Assembly (NCBI GenBank): GCA_947499615.1
Contig: CANMOP010000020.1
Span: 1 to 33,929, forward strand
Origin: RH-chloro-G1 sp003670575
GTDB taxonomy: Bacteria > Chloroflexota > Dehalococcoidia > UBA2979
Direction of reading: 5' to 3'
Length of the DNA stretch: 33,929 bases
The position numbers and the translations under genes are program-made. Position 1 is the stretch's first letter, and each line of letters starts with the position of its first letter. Positions 1-8,087 of this stretch are shown in pieces. The notes beneath the pieces were generated by a model. That model ran no database searches and was not told the DNA's origin. It saw only the letters and a program-made list of their open reading frames with translations.

Positions 1-340
1 TTGGCCCCAAACTCACCGATACGGCCTGCCACAGGCGATCAGGGCGCTCGCTTGAGGCCCAGTATTCACAACGATTTCTGCATCCGTCACCACCAGACGA
101 CACCCGCGATCACACGGTTCGGCCACTTTTAATCCATCGGTCGAGCGCTCGAGTCTCTCCGCGCCTATGATCGAGGGACCTCCATCGCCGCATCTGGCAC
201 GCTTGGAATTGCTCCGAGCATCACGGCACGGACGCTCTGCCGGGTGCCTGGGCCGGAACTCGCTGGACACGGTAGGAAGCGAAGCGCTTCCAGCGCGTGT
301 GAACGTGGATCAAGGGAAACCGAATCTGAGCACGCTGGCG
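1..340. other. Gene-free left edge and nhaB upstream region
   Basis: No convincing gene is seen. A perfect hairpin (GGAAGCG, loop AAG, CGCTTCC) lies at 275-291, just upstream of a possible GTG start of nhaB at 299. It could affect translation if that start is used. No clear promoter was recognised. Confidence 0.4.
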
Positions 341-1837
341 ATGCTGCGTCCACTCGCGCACAATTTCCTCGGTGGATCGCCCGGGTGGTACAAGCTCGCT
401 GTCGCCGCGTTCCTCGTGGGGAACCCGTTAGTGCTCCTCGTCCTCGGGCCGTTCGTCACCGGTTGGGCGCTGATTGCCGAGTTCGTCTTCTGTCTCGCGA
501 TGGCGCTGCGCTGCTATCCGTTGCAGCCGACGGGACTGCTCGCGCTCGAAGGCGTGCTGCTAGGCCTGACGAGTCCCGACAAGGTCTACCAGGAAGTTGC
601 GGCGAACTTCCCAGTGCTGCTGTTGCTGATGTTCATGGTGGCGGGCATCTACTTCATGCAGGAGTTGCTGCTCTTCGTTTTCACCAAGATCGTCCTGGGA
701 GTGCACTCCAAGATATTGCTTGCGTTGCTGTTTTGCGCGATCGGCGCGTTTCTGTCGGCGTTTCTTGATGCACTGACTGTGGCGGCGGTGATCATCGCGG
801 TGGCACACGGCTTCTACCTCGTGTTTCACCGGTACGCGTCAGGACGCGAGCAGGACAGTGACGATTACGACAGCAGCGAAGATGAGCATATCGGCGACAT
901 CTTTCGAAACGACCTTGATGGGTTCCGTGCCTTTCTGCGCAGCCTGATGATGCACGGCGCCGTGGGAACGGCGCTCGGGGGGATGGCGACGCTGGTGGGG
1001 GAGCCACAGAACCTGCTGATTGCCAAGACGATGGGCTGGGACTTCCTCGAGTTCTTCGCTCGGGTGGCGCCGGTGAGCCTGCCGATCCTCGCCGTCGGTC
1101 TGATCACCTGCGTCGCAGTTGAGCGGTTCAAGGCCTTCGGATTCGGCGCCGAGCTGCCTGCGAGCGTTCGTGAGGTGCTGGTGGGCTATGAGCGCCAGCG
1201 CGACGCGAGGCGCTCGCGACAGGAGCGAGCACGCCTCGTTGTGCAGGCGGTGGCCGCGCTTGTACTCATCACGGCACTCGCGTTTCACCTCGCGGAAGTT
1301 GGGCTGGTGGGATTGACGATCATCGTGCTGCAGACGGCGTTTAACGGGGTCATCGAGGAGCACCGGATCGGCGACGCATTCCGTGAGGCGATGCCGTTCA
1401 CGGCGCTGCTCGTGGTGTTCTTCGGCGTCGTGGCCGTGATCCACGACCAGCGGCTATTCACCCCTGTGGTCGATCACGTGCTCGCCCTTGACGGTCGGAT
1501 GCAGTTGGCTGGCTTCTACCTTGCGAACGGCGCGCTGTCGATCGTCAGCGACAACGTATTCGTTGCGACGGTGTACATCACGGAACTGCGACAGGCGTTC
1601 GAGTCCGGACTGGTGACACAGGCACAGTTTGAGCGGCTGGCGGTGGCCGTCAATGCTGGGACCAACATCCCGAGCGTTGGCACGCCGAATGGCCAGGCGG
1701 CGTTCCTGTTCCTGCTGACCTCCGCGCTGGCGCCGCTGATCCGCCTGTCCTACCAGCAGATGGTGTGGATGGCATTGCCTTACACCATCACGCTGACGGT
1801 GACGGGCCTGCTGGCGGTGCTATTCCTACTCCGGTGA
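341..1837 (+). CDS. nhaB: Na+/H+ antiporter NhaB
   Basis: Inner-membrane sodium/proton antiporter for Na+ extrusion and pH homeostasis. The protein follows E. coli NhaB along nearly its whole length. Matching blocks recalled from the family include NFLGGSPGWYKLA near the start, LLLLMFMVAGIYFM, AFLSAFLDALTVAAV, FLRSLMMHGAVGTALGG with VGEPQNLLIAKTMGW, SIVSDNVFVATVYI, and TPNGQAAFLFLLTSALAP with MVWMALPYTI near the end. It has 10-12 hydrophobic segments and an acidic loop after the DALTV helix. ATG 341 is chosen because homology starts there; GTG 299 is an in-frame alternative with a 14-residue longer N-terminus. Neither start has a good Shine-Dalgarno site. The C-terminus is about 19 residues shorter than in E. 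coli. NhaB is best known from Gammaproteobacteria, so transfer is possible. It stands alone, followed by a decayed region. Confidence 0.93.
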   Translation: MLRPLAHNFLGGSPGWYKLAVAAFLVGNPLVLLVLGPFVTGWALIAEFVFCLAMALRCYPLQPTGLLALEGVLLGLTSPDKVYQEVAANFPVLLLLMFMVAGIYFMQELLLFVFTKIVLGVHSKILLALLFCAIGAFLSAFLDALTVAAVIIAVAHGFYLVFHRYASGREQDSDDYDSSEDEHIGDIFRNDLDGFRAFLRSLMMHGAVGTALGGMATLVGEPQNLLIAKTMGWDFLEFFARVAPVSLPILAVGLITCVAVERFKAFGFGAELPASVREVLVGYERQRDARRSRQERARLVVQAVAALVLITALAFHLAEVGLVGLTIIVLQTAFNGVIEEHRIGDAFREAMPFTALLVVFFGVVAVIHDQRLFTPVVDHVLALDGRMQLAGFYLANGALSIVSDNVFVATVYITELRQAFESGLVTQAQFERLAVAVNAGTNIPSVGTPNGQAAFLFLLTSALAPLIRLSYQQMVWMALPYTITLTVTGLLAVLFLLR

Positions 1838-2199
1838 CGAGCACGCAAGCGGGACGGAGAAAGTCCGTACGGGCTCTGAGATCAGGCGTAACGCACGCTG
1901 CACCAGTCTGGTGGGCACGTGCGGCGCCTATGGTTCTGTGAGAACTGAGGGCTCGCTCCCGCTGCTGACCGACTCAGCCTGGTTGCACCTCATCGATCCA
2001 CGGCGCTCAGGCTCCCGATCAATTCCTGCCAGCGGAACATGAACAGCTCGCGCCGTGCCAACGATGTCGAAGCGTTGTCGAGCCGGAGGTAGTTGTTCAC
2101 CTCGTCGAACGCTGTGCAGAAGTCGGACGCTCCTCGTCTCTGAGCAACGAGGCGACAGGTCGACCGAACTCGCCGAGGCGAGCCGCCGTCGGTGCCGGT
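1838..2199. other. Decayed intergenic region with solo repeat end
   Basis: No intact gene. A solo end of the 142-bp repeat family lies at 1932-1952, with two mismatches to the best copy. A plus-strand frame is open from about 1945 into the remnant that ends at 2415, but its first half does not resemble a known protein. A minus-strand frame at 1990-2418 overlaps it without recognisable homology. Confidence 0.4.
1932..1952 (+). repeat. Solo terminal inverted repeat of the 142-bp element
   Basis: The segment begins GGTTCTGTGAGAACTGAGGG and is followed by TCGC. It matches the left end of the full copies near 22.6 kb at 19 of 21 positions. No matching right end is seen 142 bp downstream. It lies between nhaB and a gene remnant. 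Confidence 0.6.
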
Positions 2200-2415
2200 G
2201 TGGGTGGCATCCGCGAGCAGCGCGAGTACTTGCGAAATGCCGAGAGTTACGCGCAGACGGCGGACCTCCTGGAGGAAACGCTGGTGCGCATGGAGACCGC
2301 GCACGACCTGGCCACGATCAGCCGTGCCGCCATGGATGTGGATGAGCGGATGATCCACGAGGGTACGAACTGGGTGGGCGTCATGAAGTTCCACGACTTC
2401 GAATTGCACGCCTGA
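2200..2415 (+). pseudogene. Short C-terminal remnant, possibly SLATT/DUF4231-like
   Basis: A 71-residue frame from a GTG with no ribosome binding site. It has helical, charged sequence (REQREYLRNAESYAQTADLL) and ends in NWVGVMKFHDFELHA. The pattern, long helices followed by a Trp-containing tail, recalls the C-termini of small two-TM SLATT/DUF4231-type membrane proteins. The expected N-terminal membrane helices are absent upstream, so this is best read as the tail of a broken gene. The family assignment is a weak impression. A hairpin terminator follows at 2447. The alternative is a small genuine gene or chance coding. Confidence 0.3.
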
Positions 2416-2446
2416 CACGCGTTCGACCGTCGCACTGCGCCGACAA

Positions 2447-2476
2447 CGCCACCCTTGTCCTGCGACGAGGGTGGCG
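2447..2476. terminator. Hairpin terminator, possibly bidirectional
   Basis: CGCCACCCTTGTC at 2447-2459 pairs with GACGAGGGTGGCG at 2464-2476 over 13 positions with one G-T wobble and a 4-nt loop. It lies just past the stop codon of the minus-strand CoA-transferase gene ending at 2504 and after the remnant ending at 2415. There is no long T tract. Confidence 0.6.
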
Positions 2477-2503
2477 CGATGAGCCTCGGCGTCGGATTGC
2501 GCG

Positions 2504-3778
2504 CTACAGCACTCCGGCTGCGCGCAACCGCTGCTGCTCCTCCGGCGAGACGCCCGCCGCCGTCAGCACCTCGGTGGTGTGCTCGCCGAGCAGCGGGGCT
2601 CGACGCGAGATCGCCCAGGGGGACGCCGACATCGTGTAGGGCGCACCCGGGTAGATGAAGGACGCTCCCAATTCCGGGTGTGCGACTTCCGTGGCGAACC
2701 CACGCTCGCGGATGTGGCGGTCATCGATGGTGTCCTCGGGCGAGTAGATCAGGCCGCATTGCATGTCGCGTGACTGCGTACCGATGAAGAACTCATACGC
2801 GGTGATGTGCTCCGCGATGAACACCAGCGCAGCGCGCACCGCGCCGAAGATCATCGCGTCCTCGCCACCCTCGGCAATGCTCGCCATCGTGATGTCGTGG
2901 TCCATGTGTGCGCCGAGCTCCAGGAGCGGCCACTGCTCGTACTGCTCCTTGATGCCGAGGTCGTCCAGCCACGCCACGATGGTCGCGATCTGCGATGGCC
3001 GCCGCGGCGCGAAGCCGGTGGTGACGTACCGCCCATCGCCCGCGAGCACCTGCACCGGCTCCGAGGGGATCACGCTCGCGTGGCGCCCGGTCTGTCGCTG
3101 CACGGTCTGCTTCGCGACCAGCCAGGTGTAACTCGCCGCCTCGGTGGTGACGTTCTGGGCCGCGTGCATGTTGACGTCCATGTGCTGGCCCTCGCCGGTG
3201 AAGTCGCGATGCACTACCGCTATCAGCGCAGTGGTCACCGCCCAATGGCACGCCGTCTGATAGCCCTGATTGCCGCCGCCCCGCACCGGCGGCAAGGAGT
3301 GGTCGTCGTACCCGCAGGACCAGGCGGGGCCGCCGCCCGCGATCAGCGTCAGGTCAGTGGCCTGTTCCTGAGAGCGCGGTCCGGAGCGCCCGAACGGCGT
3401 GAGCGACACCATGATCAACTTCGGGTTGGCCGGCGAGAGGTCGGGGTAATCCAGAGCCCACTCCGCCATGCGTCCCGGCGCCTGATCCTCGATGAAGATG
3501 TCGGCGTCCGCGATCAGGCGACGCAGCACAGCGCGTCCCTCCACGGTGGTGACGTCCAGCGTGATCCCGCGCTTGCTGGTGTTGCTGTGCCAGAACACCA
3601 GACTGCGGTCGGGGTGCGGTTCGTCGTGGTAGAAGGGCGGGTACTGGCGCGTGCGCACGCCGCCGGGCGGCTCCACCTTGATGACGTCGGCGCCGAGGTC
3701 GGCCATCAGTTTCCCGGCCCAGGAGCCGGCCTCATCGCACAGTTCGATCACTCGCAGGTCGGCCAATGGTCCGGTCAT
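2504..3778 (-). CDS. CaiB/BaiF CoA-transferase, type B subunit (pair 1)
   Basis: Family III CoA-transferase of 424 residues; the family moves CoA between carboxylic acids through an aspartyl-CoA thioester. The CoA-binding N-terminal block is LMADLGADVIKVEPPGG (residues 24-40). The probable catalytic aspartate is D201 in GEGQHMDVNMHAA, the position of Asp169 in formyl-CoA transferase. The C-terminal SRRAPLLGEHTTEVL motif is present. ATG 3778 is chosen because it overlaps the stop of the upstream gene as ATGA (3775-3778), and the homology begins there. The longer upstream frame reads an unrelated arginine-rich sequence. It is the second gene of the pair and probably forms a heteromer with the product of 3775-5007, as BbsE does with BbsF. 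The substrate is unknown. Confidence 0.9.
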   Translation of the reverse strand: MTGPLADLRVIELCDEAGSWAGKLMADLGADVIKVEPPGGVRTRQYPPFYHDEPHPDRSLVFWHSNTSKRGITLDVTTVEGRAVLRRLIADADIFIEDQAPGRMAEWALDYPDLSPANPKLIMVSLTPFGRSGPRSQEQATDLTLIAGGGPAWSCGYDDHSLPPVRGGGNQGYQTACHWAVTTALIAVVHRDFTGEGQHMDVNMHAAQNVTTEAASYTWLVAKQTVQRQTGRHASVIPSEPVQVLAGDGRYVTTGFAPRRPSQIATIVAWLDDLGIKEQYEQWPLLELGAHMDHDITMASIAEGGEDAMIFGAVRAALVFIAEHITAYEFFIGTQSRDMQCGLIYSPEDTIDDRHIRERGFATEVAHPELGASFIYPGAPYTMSASPWAISRRAPLLGEHTTEVLTAAGVSPEEQQRLRAAGVL

Positions 3779-5007
3779 AGCGCGCCCTCCGCATGTAGTG
3801 CGTCGATCTCCTGGTCGCTCATGCCCAACAAGCCGCCGAAGACCTCGCGGTTGTGCTGCCCCAGCAGGGGCGCGCCGCGTTTCAACTCCCAGTCGGTGCG
3901 GGATGCGTGCACGGGGATGCCGTCCACCCGCACGTCGCCCATTTCGTCGTGGTGCACCATCGGCCAGAGCCCCCACGCCTCCGTGTTCGGGTCCTTGTCG
4001 ATGCGCTCCTCAGGCCGCTGCACCGCCGCTGCTGGAACGCCGAGCGATTGCATCCGCCGCTGCACTTCGTACTTATCGAGGTCGGCGGTCCAGCGCCCGA
4101 CCAGCGCCTCCAGTTCGTCGCGGTGCGCCTGGCGGCCGGCCAGCGTGCCGAAACGAGGGTCGAGGGCCTGATTGGCAATCTCGCCGGCGAGGGCGAGCCA
4201 CTCCTCGTCGTTGCGGCAGGCGATGGCGACCCATTCGTCGTCGCCGAGTGATGGATAGATGTTGTGCGGGGCCATCGGGGCCTCCCCGCGGTTGGAGTCC
4301 ACCCCGCGTGAGTTGCGGACGCCGCGTCCGTTCACGGTGTAGTCGAGGATCGCCGTGCCGGTCAGTGTGCTCGCGGCTTCGGTGCAGGCGAGGTCAAGCC
4401 ATTGGCCCTCACCGGTCTTGTGGCGGTGGTGCAGCGCGGACAGCATCGCGATTGCTCCGTAGTACGCGCCGCCGTGGTCCATGTAGGAGTAGCCCCAGCC
4501 GGCGGGCGGCTGGTCGGTCAGGCCGGACGTGTAGGTGAGCCCGCTGAACGCCTGCACGATCGGGCCCCACGTCTTGAATGGCTGGTAGGGGCCTGTCGCG
4601 CCGAAGCCGCAGTTGGAGAGGTAGATGATGTCCGGCTTGATCGCCTTCAGCGCCTCGTACCCGAAGCCGAGGCGTTCCATGACTCCGGCGGCGAAGTTCT
4701 CCGCGACAATGTCCGAGATCGCGATCAGGCGCGGCAGGATCTCGCGGCCCTTCGGCGTGGCGAGGTTTAGCGTGACGCCCAGTTTCTCCACGTTGTGGTT
4801 GTTCCACCCGCCGCCGAAGTTGTGCCCTCGACGGTCGTCTATGAACGGGCCGCCAGCGCGTAGTGGGTCCCACGAGCCGTTGTTCGCGGGATTCTCTACG
4901 CGGATCACCTGTGCGCCGAAGGCCGCAAGAATGCGGCTGGCTCCGGCGCCGGCGAGCACGCCACTGAAGTCACAGATGCGGATTGGAGAGAGCGCTGGTA
5001 CGGGCAT
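3775..5007 (-). CDS. CaiB/BaiF CoA-transferase, type A subunit (pair 1)
   Basis: Family III CoA-transferase of 410 residues. Motifs seen are ILAAFGAQVIRVENP (residues 26-40), KPDIIYLSNCGFGATGPY, the stretch PPAGWGYSYMDHGGAYYGA, and the putative catalytic D205 in GEGQWLDLAC. The C-terminus carries KRGAPLLGQHNREVF. It leads the A-B pair; its stop overlaps the next start by 4 nt. It is the most divergent of the three A subunits here: the other two share the N-terminal block DFTWVRAGPWAARW, which this one replaces with DFSGVLAGAGASRI, closer to ordinary CaiB. A -10-like sequence lies at 5068-5073, and an MFS gene is 95 bp upstream on the same strand. Confidence 0.9.
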   Translation of the reverse strand: MPVPALSPIRICDFSGVLAGAGASRILAAFGAQVIRVENPANNGSWDPLRAGGPFIDDRRGHNFGGGWNNHNVEKLGVTLNLATPKGREILPRLIAISDIVAENFAAGVMERLGFGYEALKAIKPDIIYLSNCGFGATGPYQPFKTWGPIVQAFSGLTYTSGLTDQPPAGWGYSYMDHGGAYYGAIAMLSALHHRHKTGEGQWLDLACTEAASTLTGTAILDYTVNGRGVRNSRGVDSNRGEAPMAPHNIYPSLGDDEWVAIACRNDEEWLALAGEIANQALDPRFGTLAGRQAHRDELEALVGRWTADLDKYEVQRRMQSLGVPAAAVQRPEERIDKDPNTEAWGLWPMVHHDEMGDVRVDGIPVHASRTDWELKRGAPLLGQHNREVFGGLLGMSDQEIDALHAEGAL

Positions 5008-5067
5008 GATCCCGGCCTCCTCATCACTCGTGCGTTGGTGGGCGGGCGGACTGGTGTCCGACGCCCG

Positions 5068-5073
5068 AGTATA
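5068..5073 (-). promoter_or_regulatory. -10-like element upstream of CoA-transferase pair 1
   Basis: The minus strand reads TATACT here, about 60 nt before the ATG at 5007, inside the gap after the MFS stop. No convincing -35 box was found. It would let the pair be expressed independently of the MFS gene. Confidence 0.35.
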
Positions 5074-5102
5074 ACGGGTGTGTCAGTGGGTCGATGCCTG
5101 CG

Positions 5103-6452
5103 TCACGTGGATGTCGGCATGCGCGTCGGAGGATCGGTGGCGGCGGGCGCGTGTTTCGGCGGCTTCTGGAAGAAGAACGACGCGCTCGCCACGGTCACCG
5201 CAAGGAAGATGCCCCAGAAGAACGCGATGTAGCTGACGCCCGCATCCAGCAGGTACCCGCCAAGCGGTGCGCCCAGCGCGCTGACGGTCACCATGATTGG
5301 CGTGATCGAACCACGGATCGCGCCCTGGTTCGTCCGCCCGAAGTAGTCCGGGATCATCATCGTCTGGAAGACCGAGGTGGTGCCGCTGCCGATCCCCCAC
5401 ACGACGTTGTGCAGCACCACGGACCCGGGCCACGTCATTCCCAGCGTGAGCGGCAGCATCCCGAAGCCTCGCCACACCCCGCCGATGACGCCCGTGAACC
5501 GGATCGGGACGCGCTCGGCGAAGAACCCCATCGCGATGTTCGCGATCGCGAAGCTGAACGGATCCAGCGCCACGCCGATCGCGATCAGCGTCGGCGAGAA
5601 GCCGAGTGTCGTCCAGTAGTGGTTGCGGAACAGGAGGAATGGCGAGATGGCGACCATCAGCAGGGTCGTCGCCGCAAGGTTCGCCCAGAGCACCGGGGTG
5701 CGCCACGCCTCCGCGACAGTGAAGTCCGGTTCCTCCCGATGCGTGGCGGATGCGACGGGCGCCGTGGGCGTTGGACTCGCCACGGCCGAGGTCACCTCGA
5801 CGACGGGTAGCGAGGTCGCGCCGTCCGGTAGCAGCCCCATGTCCTCCGGTCGTCGGCGCATCAGCAGCGCGTACGGCGGGACCACGCCCACGATCGCCAC
5901 GATGCCGAAGATCGCCCACGCCCACCGCCAGCCGAACGCCTCGATGAGCAGTGCGGCCGCGATCGCGAACGTCGCGGTGCCGAACAGCTGGCCAGAGGTG
6001 GCGATGCTCAACGCTCGCCCGCGCTTCGCCACGAACCAGCTCGCCGGCGGCACCATGGTGAGCATGTTCCCGCCGAAGATGCTGAACCCCGTGAGTCCGG
6101 AGATGAAGAACAGCCCGAACATGATCCAGATGTTGGAGGTGAACGCGAAGCCGATCAGCACCAGCCCGACCACGAGTCCCGCGACGGCGCCGGGCCAGCG
6201 CGTACCGTGCCGATCCACGATGCGACCGAGGTACGGCGCGAACAGTCCGCCGCTGATCATCCGGATCGTGATCCCCCAGACCAGCGTGCTTCGCTTCACA
6301 TCCAGGTCAACGGACATGGAGTCCAGGAAGAACGCGAACACCAGCGGGTTGATGGACACGGTGACGAAGTTGGCCACCCAGACGCACGCGATGATCACCC
6401 AGCCGTAGAAGAAGCGAGGCGACTTCACGCCGCCGACCGAACTGCTGACCAT
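5103..6452 (-). CDS. MFS transporter, monocarboxylate/oxalate-formate type
   Basis: Twelve-helix major facilitator carrier of 449 residues. It opens with RFFYGWVIIACVWVANF, the FYGW start typical of the MCT/oxalate-formate antiporter branch that moves carboxylates. A second half begins near FTVAEAWRTPVLWANL, another hallmark of this branch. ATG 6452 has GGAGGT four bases upstream; earlier in-frame codons give arginine-rich non-homologous sequence. It runs toward CoA-transferase pair 1 with a 95-bp gap, so co-expression is likely, and it may import the acid handled by the pair. It is divergent from the gene at 6651. A Ser/Thr/Pro-rich central loop separates the halves. Confidence 0.88.
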   Translation of the reverse strand: MVSSSVGGVKSPRFFYGWVIIACVWVANFVTVSINPLVFAFFLDSMSVDLDVKRSTLVWGITIRMISGGLFAPYLGRIVDRHGTRWPGAVAGLVVGLVLIGFAFTSNIWIMFGLFFISGLTGFSIFGGNMLTMVPPASWFVAKRGRALSIATSGQLFGTATFAIAAALLIEAFGWRWAWAIFGIVAIVGVVPPYALLMRRRPEDMGLLPDGATSLPVVEVTSAVASPTPTAPVASATHREEPDFTVAEAWRTPVLWANLAATTLLMVAISPFLLFRNHYWTTLGFSPTLIAIGVALDPFSFAIANIAMGFFAERVPIRFTGVIGGVWRGFGMLPLTLGMTWPGSVVLHNVVWGIGSGTTSVFQTMMIPDYFGRTNQGAIRGSITPIMVTVSALGAPLGGYLLDAGVSYIAFFWGIFLAVTVASASFFFQKPPKHAPAATDPPTRMPTST

Positions 6453-6650
6453 GGGGACCTCCGTCCGTGATCGGTTGTCGTGAGACGCCGAGTGGCGCGG
6501 GGTTGCGCCATCACGGCTGTTGGGCGCCGTCGCCCGCGGCCCGGGGGCGCGCACGTCCGAGGTCCGAGCAGGCTGTATCCTGCCACGGACAATACATCGC
6601 CGTAATACGACCCGTGACATTCGCGGGGCCGCCGAAGTTCGAGGTGATAC

Positions 6651-7313
6651 GTGAAGCCCTGGGAGCACCTCGCGACGGCCACAACGCCGGGCGGCAGCGT
6701 CATTGAGCTGTTGCGCCACGACACCGACTACCTGATCAAGGCGGATGGCTACGAGCTGATGACCAGCCGCATGCACAGCTCCGAGGCAGCGATGATGCAA
6801 TTGGCCTGCCCGCAGCCTCGGCCGGGGGCGCGCGTGCTGGTCGGCGGGCTCGGCATGGGGTACACGGCTGCCGCGGCGCTCGCGATGCTGTCGGATCGTG
6901 CCTCGGTGGTGGTCGCCGAACTCGTGCCGGAGGTGGTGGAGTGGAACCGCGACGTGCTCGGTCCCCTCGCCGAGCATCCCCTCGACGACCCGCGCACCGA
7001 GGTGGTGCTTGGCGACGTCGGCAAACTGGTGCGTGCCTCCAACGGGCAGTTCGACGCTATTCTGCTCGACATCGACAACGGCCCGACCGCGATGAGCGAA
7101 CGTGGCAACTCCTGGCTCTACACGGCACCTGGGCTGGCGGCCTTGCGTCGTGCGCTGCGTCCCGGCGGTGGCCTCGCGATCTGGTCGATCGGCGACGAGC
7201 CCTCGTTCGAGCGCCGGCTACAGTCTGCCGGGTTCACGGCGACGCAGCACCGCCTCCGCGCGCACGGAACGCGTGGGCCGTGGCACGTGATCTTCGTCGG
7301 CCACAAGCCGTAG
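6651..7313 (+). CDS. Spermidine synthase-like class I methyltransferase-fold protein
   Basis: A 220-residue protein of the spermidine synthase fold (Spermine_synth). The nucleotide-binding glycine loop GGLGMGYT is at residues 65-72 and the acidic ribose-binding residue is E90 in VVVAELVPEVVEW. LGDV and then AILLDIDNGP follow, where true spermidine synthases carry the catalytic Asp. The small N-terminal beta domain is shortened (SVIELLRHDTDYLIKADG), as in many stand-alone SpeE-like proteins whose activity is unproven. The start is GTG 6651 with GAGGTGAT immediately upstream. It is a single gene, convergent with the nitroreductase, with a shared terminator at 7323-7340. I would not call it a proven polyamine enzyme. 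Confidence 0.83.
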   Translation: MKPWEHLATATTPGGSVIELLRHDTDYLIKADGYELMTSRMHSSEAAMMQLACPQPRPGARVLVGGLGMGYTAAAALAMLSDRASVVVAELVPEVVEWNRDVLGPLAEHPLDDPRTEVVLGDVGKLVRASNGQFDAILLDIDNGPTAMSERGNSWLYTAPGLAALRRALRPGGGLAIWSIGDEPSFERRLQSAGFTATQHRLRAHGTRGPWHVIFVGHKP

Positions 7314-7322
7314 CGAACGCGC

Positions 7323-7340
7323 GCCTCGACCCGTCGAGGC
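7323..7340. terminator. Bidirectional hairpin between convergent genes
   Basis: GCCTCGAC at 7323-7330 pairs perfectly with GTCGAGGC at 7333-7340. It lies between the stop of the methyltransferase-fold gene (7313) and the stop codon of the nitroreductase (7340-7342), which it touches. There is no T tract. Confidence 0.6.
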
Positions 7341-7915
7341 TACGCCCAATCCCACTGCACGATCGGCGGGTTGCGCTTGCCCTGCTTGGGCTCCACACCT
7401 TCGCGCAGGTAGCCGAGGTTGATCATCGCGATGATGCGGTCATCGCCCTGCACGCCAAGGTATTCGCGCGTGCCTGCGTACCCGATCATGCGGTCCGTGC
7501 TGTAGTGCGCGATGAGGGTACGAGCGTCGCTCGCATCGACTGCGGCGTGTGCCGTGAGCAGCATGTTCTGGATCGCCGCGGCGCATGCGGCGTAGTCCTC
7601 AAGGATGCGTGTCTCGTCCGGCGAGGCGACCGCCTGCACCACGAACACCGTCACCGGCGAGCGCATCACCTTGCCACGCATACGCGTCGCCGCCCCCTCC
7701 GCTGCGCCGGTGGACTCCAGCCACCGCGCGACGGCATCCGCCAGCGCATCGCGACGCTCGCCAGCAACGACGTGGAAGCGCCAGGGCTCCGTCAGCAGGT
7801 GGTTCGGTGCCCACACGGCGGCATCGATGATGCGCGCGATCACCTCGCGAGGCGGGCAGTCCTCGGCGAACGCCTCCTGGTCGCGGCGCGTGGTGATGGC
7901 CTCGTAAACGTCGAT
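7340..7915 (-). CDS. Nitroreductase family protein, possible ATC start
   Basis: FMN-dependent oxidoreductase of the nitroreductase family, reducing nitro groups, quinones or similar acceptors with NAD(P)H. Seen: IIDAAVWAPNHLLTEPWRF (FMN-binding region), LEDYAACAAAIQNMLLTAHA and a C-terminal GYLREG segment. The family N-terminus xDVYEAITTRRDxExF is encoded upstream of the first GTG (7843), from 7915. At 7915 the codon is ATC, where relatives have ATG. A GGGAGGG Shine-Dalgarno lies 7 nt before it. No ATG, GTG or TTG suits that position; a CTG exists at 7957. So translation may begin at ATC, or the base may be a sequencing or assembly error. With this start the protein is 191 residues, the usual length; from GTG 7843 it would be 167 and lack the first helix. 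Confidence 0.8.
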   Translation of the reverse strand: MDVYEAITTRRDQEAFAEDCPPREVIARIIDAAVWAPNHLLTEPWRFHVVAGERRDALADAVARWLESTGAAEGAATRMRGKVMRSPVTVFVVQAVASPDETRILEDYAACAAAIQNMLLTAHAAVDASDARTLIAHYSTDRMIGYAGTREYLGVQGDDRIIAMINLGYLREGVEPKQGKRNPPIVQWDWA

Positions 7916-8087
7916 GGCTGTGCCCTCCCGTGGTGGCGGCGTCGAACTGACGGTCAGCGGATTCTAGCAGTCGAGCAACACTGGTCACGTCCGCGGTGAC
8001 GTGGCAACCGCTCCTTAATCATGCGCTAACGCTGGGTGCGTAGCGTGGTGACCATCGGTAGGAGGACAACTCGAAGGGAGCAAGTTC

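Noticed and set aside
1990..2418. Minus-strand 142-codon frame overlapping the gene remnant
   Set aside because: The C-terminal part looks less random than most shadows, but no family is recognised and there is no Shine-Dalgarno site.
3779..3976. N-terminal extension of the pair 1 B subunit
   Set aside because: It reads an Arg/Pro-rich sequence inside the A gene in another frame. The ATGA overlap and the homology start both point to 3778.
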